Shown here: positions 33,863 through 38,393 of the stretch, in pieces
Layout of the letters: each line of letters starts with the position of its first letter
Numbering within the stretch: the first letter of the stretch is position 1
NCBI GenBank assembly: GCA_015068965.1
Contig: SVJN01000005.1
Location: 1 to 38,393, forward strand
Source: Oscillospiraceae bacterium
GTDB lineage: Bacteria; Bacillota; Clostridia; UBA1381
Direction of reading: 5' to 3'
Length of the DNA: 38,393 nt
Notes under the pieces: generated by a model
What the model was told of the DNA's origin: nothing
The model's database searches: none
The model's input: the letters and a program-made list of their open reading frames with translations, nothing else
Translations under genes and position numbers: made by a program

Positions 33863-34305
33863 AAGAAGCCTTCTTCCGGGATGCGGTTTCGGAATATATC
33901 AAACGCCTTTCCCGGTTTGCAAAATGCAATATCATTGAATTGCCGGACGAAAAAATTCCGGATAACCCAAGCGAAAAACAAAAGCAACAGATTTTGGAAA
34001 AGGAAGGAAATGCGATTCTTGCACAATTAAAGGAACGGAGCTTTTTTGTTACGCTATGTGTGGAAGGAAAAACCCTTTCCAGCGAAGAGTTTGCACAAAA
34101 AATTGCAGATAGTGCCATGCAGACCGACCGGATTTGTTTTGCAATCGGTGGTTCATTGGGACTTTCCGATGCCGTAAAAAATGCATCTCAGCTCCGGCTG
34201 AGCTTTGGCAGAATGACTCTGCCGCATCAGTTAATGCGTGTTGTTTTGTGCGAGCAAATCTACCGTGCCTTTAAAATCAACGCAAACGAAACCTACCATA
34301 AATAA
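33829..34305 (+). CDS. rlmH: 23S rRNA pseudouridine-1915 N3-methyltransferase
   Basis: The 158-residue SPOUT-family methyltransferase matches RlmH in length. Motifs are the N-terminal ITVGKLKEAFFRDAVSEYIKRL, the AdoMet knot FAIGGSLGLSD and the diagnostic C-terminus LPHQLMRVVLCEQIYRAFKI..ETYHK. It methylates pseudouridine 1915 in helix 69. It overlaps the preceding gene by 34 bp in another frame, implying translational coupling. Confidence 0.95.
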   Translation: MEITIITVGKLKEAFFRDAVSEYIKRLSRFAKCNIIELPDEKIPDNPSEKQKQQILEKEGNAILAQLKERSFFVTLCVEGKTLSSEEFAQKIADSAMQTDRICFAIGGSLGLSDAVKNASQLRLSFGRMTLPHQLMRVVLCEQIYRAFKINANETYHK

Positions 34306-34329
34306 AGCACTTTTCAGAATCATAAAATA

Positions 34330-34359
34330 GAATAGAAACTCCAAAAATTCCTCATAATA
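34330..34359 (+). promoter_or_regulatory. Sigma-G-like forespore promoter of gpr
   Basis: GAATA (34330-34334), an 18-bp spacer, and CATAATA (34353-34359) match the B. subtilis sigma-G consensus as I recall it (GHATR, N18, CATNHTA). Position fits a transcript starting just before the gpr ribosome binding site. In Bacillus, gpr is transcribed in the forespore. Confidence 0.65.
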
Positions 34360-34391
34360 CTGTTAATGACAACATGACAGGAGGAATTTTT

Positions 34392-35324
34392 TTGATTCGA
34401 ACCGATTTAGCCTTAGAAGCACATGACATATACAGAACCTCTGACAACACAAATGATTCAGACGGCATCTGTTCCGAAACAGAAGAAAAGGACGGGCTCT
34501 GTGTTACCCGAATTCATGTCACCAACGAAAACGGCGAAAAAAAACTCCAAAAGCCGATTGGGGCATATATCACCATCGAAGCACCCGATTTAAAATACAG
34601 TCTTGAGGTATACGAGGCAGTTTGCCTGCAGATTGCAACAGAGCTCAAGAAAATGCTATCCCTTGCTCCGGAGGATACCGTTTTTGTTGTTGGCTTGGGA
34701 AACCGTGACATTACCCCTGATGCACTCGGTCCGCAGGTAATGTCTCATCTGATGATTACCCGGCATATGAAGCTACACATGAGCGAATATTTGGATGAGG
34801 GTATTGCCGGTGTCTGTGCCATTGCCCCCGGTGTTCTCGGCACAACCGGAATCGAAACCGCTGAAATTATCCGTGGTGTTGTAGAGCGAATCAAACCAAA
34901 GGCGATTATTGCGATTGATGCCCTTGCATCCCGCAGCTTGGACCGTATCAGCACAACCGTCCAGCTTTCCGATACCGGAATTGCTCCCGGCGCAGGTGTC
35001 GGGAATCGTCGTGATGCTCTGAACCGGGAAACATTAGGGATACCGGTTATCGCCATTGGGGTTCCAACCGTTGTGGATGCGGCAACCATCGTCAGCGACA
35101 GTATGGATTCTGTCATTGCCGACTTAGAAGCAACCGACCTTCCTAAAAAGCAAAAACAAACTTTAATCCAGAAAACACTTTCCAAAAACATCGAACGGCT
35201 CATGGTAACCCCCAAGGATATCGACCTGGTGATTGAGCGAGCCGCAAAGACCGTTGCAAACGGAATCAATCTTGCTCTGCACAAAGACCTTACTTTTGAG
35301 GAAATTGAGAGCTTTGTGGGTTGA
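34392..35324 (+). CDS. gpr: Germination protease GPR
   Basis: The 310-residue protein begins IRTDLALEAHDIY, the hallmark N-terminus of the spore protease. Further family blocks are VVGLGNRDITPDALGPQV, GVLGTTGIETAEII, AIDALASRSLDRI, GVGNRRDAL and IPVIAIGVPTVVDAATI. GPR is made as a zymogen in the forespore and degrades small acid-soluble proteins during germination. An upstream in-frame ATG (34374) contains the GGAGG ribosome site for the TTG at 34392, so the TTG is the supported start. It is the window's best evidence that the organism belongs to an endospore-forming lineage. Confidence 0.95.
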   Translation: MIRTDLALEAHDIYRTSDNTNDSDGICSETEEKDGLCVTRIHVTNENGEKKLQKPIGAYITIEAPDLKYSLEVYEAVCLQIATELKKMLSLAPEDTVFVVGLGNRDITPDALGPQVMSHLMITRHMKLHMSEYLDEGIAGVCAIAPGVLGTTGIETAEIIRGVVERIKPKAIIAIDALASRSLDRISTTVQLSDTGIAPGAGVGNRRDALNRETLGIPVIAIGVPTVVDAATIVSDSMDSVIADLEATDLPKKQKQTLIQKTLSKNIERLMVTPKDIDLVIERAAKTVANGINLALHKDLTFEEIESFVG

Positions 35325-35349
35325 CAAACGGAGGTTTTCAGAGTAAAAT
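35321..35349 (+). promoter_or_regulatory. Promoter of the M16 gene pair
   Basis: Consensus -35 TTGACA (35321-35326), 17-bp spacer, -10 TAAAAT (35344-35349). The -35 box overlaps the gpr stop codon. Confidence 0.75.
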
Positions 35350-35380
35350 AAAAGAGATAATGAAAAGGAATGGTAACAAT

Positions 35381-36649
35381 ATGATACAAACAATGCAAAT
35401 CAACCCGAATGTGTCACTTTCCTACATTCCGATGGAATGGCTGAAAACAACCACACTCGGCATTTATATCCACAGACCGTTAAAGGAAGCGGATGCATCC
35501 ATGAACGCACTGCTTCCCTATGTATTAAAACGAGGCTGTGGTCTTTGTAAAAACACCACCGAAATGGCAAAATACTTGGAAAACCTTTATGGTGCAAGCC
35601 TTTCTGTCGGTGTTGTAAAAAAGGGAGACGACCAGATTTTAGCCTTTGATGCGGAAAGCATTTCCGATTGTTTTGCACCGAATCAGGAGCCACTTACTGC
35701 ACAGCTTTGCGAGCTTCTGCTCTCAATTCTGACTACACCGGTCACCGAAAACGGTGCTTTTTGTAATGAGTTTTTCACACAAGAGCAGAACAACGCAATC
35801 GACCGGGCACAAAGTGTAATTAATGATAAACGCACCTATGCCGGACTGCGTTGCTTAGAGGAAATGTGCAAGGGTGAAGCCGCTGCGATTTCCAAGCTCG
35901 GAACCGTTGAGGGGCTTCGTCAGATTACACCGCAATCACTTTATGCATATTATCAGAAACTGCTTGGCGAATCCGTAATTGATGTGTTCATCTGCGGACA
36001 GACCGATATTGAAAAGATTCGAAAAATGCTTGCTACAACGCTCCCGACGGTTTCTGAGAATGCACTGATTCCGTCCGAAGGAATTTTCCGGAAGAATGCA
36101 TCGGTACAAACCGTTACCGACCGCATGGACGTAACACAAGGAAAGCTCTCCTTAGGCTTACGCACCAACATCGCCCCGACTGATGAACGTATGTGGGGCT
36201 TGATTGTCGGAAACAGCATTTTCGGTGCAGGTGCACACTCCAAGCTATTCAACAATGTGCGTGAAAAGCTGAGTCTGTGCTACTATGCATCCAGTCAGCT
36301 GGAAAAGTTCAAGGGACTGATGTTTGTCAATGCCGGCATTGAATTTGAGAATTTCCAGAAAGCATATGATGAAATTCTGGTACAGTTGGATGCCGTCAAA
36401 AAAGGTGATATCTCGGATTTTGAACTGGAGTCCTCCATCAATGCTTTGTTGAATACCTATGAATCCGCCTATGACGACCAGCGGATGCTGCAGGGCTTCT
36501 ACTTAGGAGAGAGGCTTGCAGGAACTGATTATGAGATTGCTGACTATATCGAACACATCCGGAAGGTTACAAAAGAGGATGTTGTGCGTGCTATGCAGGC
36601 AGTTGAGCTGGATACAGTCTATTTCCTGACCGGAAAGGAGGAGCAGTAA
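35381..36649 (+). CDS. M16-family protein without zinc motif (YmfF-like partner)
   Basis: The protein has about 422 residues and the two-lobe layout of an M16 peptidase half. It lacks HxxEH: the corresponding region reads LLPYVLKRGCG, with no histidine pair. Family features remain, such as NNVREKLSLCYYASSQLEKFKGLMFVNAGIE in the second lobe, the usual RxxxxY substrate-binding region. In Bacillota an inactive and an active M16 protein are encoded together (YmfF and YmfH, related to AlbE and AlbF). The ATG at 35381 follows AAAAGGA by about 11 bases; an earlier ATG at 35321 lies in the promoter. The next gene starts 1 bp after its stop. Confidence 0.85.
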   Translation: MIQTMQINPNVSLSYIPMEWLKTTTLGIYIHRPLKEADASMNALLPYVLKRGCGLCKNTTEMAKYLENLYGASLSVGVVKKGDDQILAFDAESISDCFAPNQEPLTAQLCELLLSILTTPVTENGAFCNEFFTQEQNNAIDRAQSVINDKRTYAGLRCLEEMCKGEAAAISKLGTVEGLRQITPQSLYAYYQKLLGESVIDVFICGQTDIEKIRKMLATTLPTVSENALIPSEGIFRKNASVQTVTDRMDVTQGKLSLGLRTNIAPTDERMWGLIVGNSIFGAGAHSKLFNNVREKLSLCYYASSQLEKFKGLMFVNAGIEFENFQKAYDEILVQLDAVKKGDISDFELESSINALLNTYESAYDDQRMLQGFYLGERLAGTDYEIADYIEHIRKVTKEDVVRAMQAVELDTVYFLTGKEEQ

Positions 36650-36650
36650 A

Positions 36651-37937
36651 ATGCAGTTACGAAAACGTACCAACACAACCACACAAGAAACTGTTTATGA
36701 GGGAACGCATCCGAGCGGACTTCGCATCTGCCTGATGCCGAAGGCAGGATATCGGCAGAATTATGCCATTTTCGGCACTCGCTACGGCTCTGTTGATTCT
36801 GAATTTATTGTCCCCGGCGAAACAGAAATCACCAAGGTTCCGGACGGAATTGCACACTATTTAGAGCATAAAATGTTTGATATGCCGGACGGCAGTAATA
36901 TCTTTGACCGCTTTGCACAGTACGGCGCCAATGCAAACGCATTCACCAGCTTTAACATGACGGCATACCTGTTTTCTGCCACCTCTAACCTTTACGAAAA
37001 TCTTTCCACGTTGTTAGAATATGTGCAGACACCGCACTTTACGCCTGAGAGTGTAGAAAAGGAGCAAGGAATTATCGGTCAGGAAATCCGGATGTATGAT
37101 GATAATGCAGGCTGGAAGGTATTTTTTAACCTCCTTGGATGCTTGTATCAGAATAACCCGGTCAAGCTTGAAATTGCCGGAACCATCGACAGTATCGCAC
37201 AAATTACCAGCGATTATCTTTATAAATGCTACAACACCTTTTACAATCTCTCCAACATGATGCTGATAGTAATCGGAGATATTGACATCGAAAAAACGGT
37301 GCAGACGATTGATGCAGGAATCCGCTCTAACAAACCGTTTGACGAGGAAATCAAACGGATTTACCCGCAGGAGCCGGAGGCAATTGCCAACGCATATTCC
37401 GAACAGAAATTGAGTGTTGCACAGCCATTATTTATGATTGGCTTTAAAGACCGTGATGTCGGCTATGGCGGCAAACCACTCCTGATTAAGACCATTGAAA
37501 TGAATATTCTTTCTACCATGTTGTTCGGCAAAGGCTCCGAGCTTTATAAAAAGCTCTATGACGAAGGCTTGATTAACGCAACCTTTTCTGCGGAATTCAA
37601 TCCGCAGATAGACTATGGCTTTACCGCAATCGAGGGTGAATCCAAAAATCCAAAAGAGGTTTATGAAATCATTACTTCGTATTTAGAAAGCTATACCCCC
37701 GAACGTGATGCGTTTGAACGAATCAAAAAGGTAATCTGGGGTGATTATATCCGCTCACATAACGATATCGAGGAATATGCACACACCTACCTCACCACCG
37801 CATTTTTAGACGGGGATTATTTTGATTACCGTTCTGCTTATGAGCAGGTCAGCTTTGAATCGGTTGTAAAACGCTATCAGGAGCATTTTAAAAAGGAATT
37901 TTCGGCACTTTCGGTTATTTTACCGACTGAAGCATAA
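36651..37937 (+). CDS. M16-family zinc peptidase (YmfH-like)
   Basis: The 428-residue protein has an intact zinc site HYLEH (HxxEH) in GIAHYLEHKMFD near residue 70, with the downstream glutamate in EQGIIGQEIRM about 70-80 residues later. The second lobe has KGSELYKKLYDEGLIN, the family's binding region. It is the catalytic partner of the preceding inactive M16 protein, with which it probably forms a heterodimeric clamshell in the cytoplasm. The substrate is unknown; relatives act in peptide maturation. GGAGGAG lies just before its ATG, inside the end of the preceding gene. Confidence 0.88.
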   Translation: MQLRKRTNTTTQETVYEGTHPSGLRICLMPKAGYRQNYAIFGTRYGSVDSEFIVPGETEITKVPDGIAHYLEHKMFDMPDGSNIFDRFAQYGANANAFTSFNMTAYLFSATSNLYENLSTLLEYVQTPHFTPESVEKEQGIIGQEIRMYDDNAGWKVFFNLLGCLYQNNPVKLEIAGTIDSIAQITSDYLYKCYNTFYNLSNMMLIVIGDIDIEKTVQTIDAGIRSNKPFDEEIKRIYPQEPEAIANAYSEQKLSVAQPLFMIGFKDRDVGYGGKPLLIKTIEMNILSTMLFGKGSELYKKLYDEGLINATFSAEFNPQIDYGFTAIEGESKNPKEVYEIITSYLESYTPERDAFERIKKVIWGDYIRSHNDIEEYAHTYLTTAFLDGDYFDYRSAYEQVSFESVVKRYQEHFKKEFSALSVILPTEA

Positions 37938-37948
37938 AGACACATGAC

Positions 37949-37967
37949 GGGCGGATAATATCCGCCC
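37949..37967. repeat. REP-like short palindrome
   Basis: GGGCGGATA (37949-37957) and TATCCGCCC (37959-37967) form a perfect 9-bp inverted repeat around a single A, followed by TACAA. GC-rich palindromes of this style are common dispersed repeats in gut Clostridia. There is no T-run, so a terminator role for the M16 operon is unlikely. Confidence 0.55.
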
Positions 37968-37983
37968 TACAATCACAAGGAGG

Positions 37984-38118
37984 ATTGCATACTTTGTTGA
38001 TTGTGTCAAGAATAATAAGCAACCGGAAATTGTAACTCCCGAAAGCTCAGAAAACAGCATCAAACTGATTGAGCGAATTTTAGAAAAAGCCATTATATTA
38101 CCAGAAATTACAACATAA
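37984..38118 (+). pseudogene. C-terminal remnant of a Gfo/Idh/MocA-family oxidoreductase
   Basis: The plus-strand frame reads IAYFVDCVKNNKQPEIVTPE followed by SSENSIKLIERILEKA. This is the typical C-terminal end of Gfo/Idh/MocA sugar dehydrogenases, where a YFVDCI-like segment, a lysine/proline turn and an ESA-like helix occur. There is no start codon in frame and the rest of the protein is absent; a REP-like palindrome lies immediately upstream and the 42-bp repeat supplies the last codons and stop. It is called a decayed fragment. Confidence 0.6.
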
Positions 38119-38142
38119 ATGTTGTAATTTCCTGTATAATAA
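38101..38142. repeat. 42-bp palindromic dispersed repeat, copy 2
   Basis: Identical to 1078-1119 at 41 of 42 positions. The perfect 13-bp arms span 38104-38131. It interrupts the 3' end of the oxidoreductase remnant and its last two bases overlap the accA terminator. Confidence 0.8.
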
Positions 38143-38186
38143 CAACCCCCAAGCCTCAGACAAGCATCTGATGTTTGGGGGTTGTT
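38141..38186 (-). terminator. Terminator of accA
   Basis: AACAACCCCCAA (38141-38152) and TTGGGGGTTGTT (38175-38186) are perfect 12-bp arms, with a smaller CAGA/TCTG hairpin in the loop. It starts 3 bp after the accA stop and ends leftward in TTGTTATTATA. Confidence 0.7.
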
Positions 38187-38188
38187 AA

Positions 38189-38393
38189 TTATTCTTCCAG
38201 CACACCAATTTTCCGGAACCGATGATAGCGTTCCTCCAATAGGTCTTTTTCACTCTTCTTTTCTAACTCAGCAAAGGCTGTTACCAGCTCCTGCTTCATC
38301 AGACTGCAAATCTGTTCTGCAGAACGGTTTTCCTCGGGCAATACCTTTTCAATCACACCAAAGGACAATAAATCCTGTGCAGTCAGCTTCAAA
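38189..38393 (-). CDS. accA: Acetyl-CoA carboxylase carboxyltransferase alpha subunit, C-terminal end (partial)
   Basis: Only the last 68 codons lie in the window; the gene continues past the right edge. The fragment reads LKLTAQDLLSFGVIEKVLPE and ends KDLLEERYHRFRKIGVLEE. Both are characteristic of the AccA C-terminus, where LTAxDLLxLGxID and the final RYxRFRxIG are conserved. It makes malonyl-CoA for fatty-acid synthesis together with AccD. Whether alpha is separate or fused to beta cannot be told from this part. Confidence 0.88.
   Translation of the reverse strand, partial: LKLTAQDLLSFGVIEKVLPEENRSAEQICSLMKQELVTAFAELEKKSEKDLLEERYHRFRKIGVLEE

Noticed and set aside
37949-37967. GGGCGGATA palindrome as terminator of the M16 operon
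   Set aside because: No T-run follows on either strand; it fits a dispersed REP-like repeat better.
37994-38035. A 13-codon frame starting TTG TTG, 10 bases after AAGGAGG
   Set aside because: It is very short and overlaps the better supported oxidoreductase remnant in another frame; no sign of function.
38101-38142. TATAAT at the edge of the 42-bp repeat as a promoter
   Set aside because: No -35-like hexamer lies 16-18 bp upstream on either strand in either copy, so a sigma-A promoter is not supported.

Overview
The window looks like a chromosomal segment of an anaerobic, spore-forming Clostridia (Bacillota) bacterium, probably from a gut or other carbohydrate-rich habitat. The reasons are a germination protease gene (gpr) with a sigma-G-like promoter, the gene order hprK-murB-rapZ-yvcK-whiA-dnaE-pfkA-pyk, zinc-type ribosomal protein L28, strong AGGAGG ribosome binding sites with frequent TTG starts, and sugar-degradation genes with AraC-type control. 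No rRNA, tRNA, CRISPR array, phage or insertion sequence was seen.

Layout. (1) 1-853, minus: the N-terminal part of a multi-membrane-span sensor or regulator that runs off the left edge. (2) 1116-8409: a mannoside-use locus. A leftward operon (beta-mannosidase-like GH2, ROK kinase, SIS isomerase) diverges from an AraC/cupin regulator and a second GH2 enzyme. The divergent promoters share one -35 box. (3) 8412-11053, minus: a YesN-like response regulator and a membrane sensor that has no kinase domain. Their promoter is preceded by two 12-bp direct repeats 22 bp apart. (4) 11056-14268, minus: a SWIM/SNF2 helicase. (5) 14299-19539, minus: dprA-topA-trmFO plus a membrane-anchored thioredoxin-like protein without CxxC. 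(6) 19559-22879, minus: pyk, pfkA and a DUF2007-like small protein, with a highly structured 175-bp segment between pfkA and pyk. (7) 22905-31099, minus: dnaE, whiA, yvcK, rapZ, murB and hprK, the envelope/carbon-control operon. (8) 31244-37937, plus: rpmB, murA-walJ-like-rlmH, gpr, and a pair of M16 peptidase-like genes. (9) 37938-38188: a graveyard holding a REP-like palindrome, the C-terminal remnant of a Gfo/Idh/MocA oxidoreductase, and the second copy of a 42-bp palindromic repeat that also occurs at 1078-1119. (10) 38189-38393, minus: the 3' end of accA.

How the parts fit. Beta-mannosidases would release mannose-type sugars, with ROK and SIS proteins as candidate phosphorylation and isomerisation steps feeding glycolysis (pfkA, pyk). 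HprK and YvcK link carbon status to transport and cell-wall synthesis (murA, murB). TopA, DprA, DnaE and SNF2 are DNA-maintenance proteins. The least explained items are the kinase-less sensor with its operator-like repeats, the 42-bp palindrome found beside two terminators, and the structured DNA before pyk.
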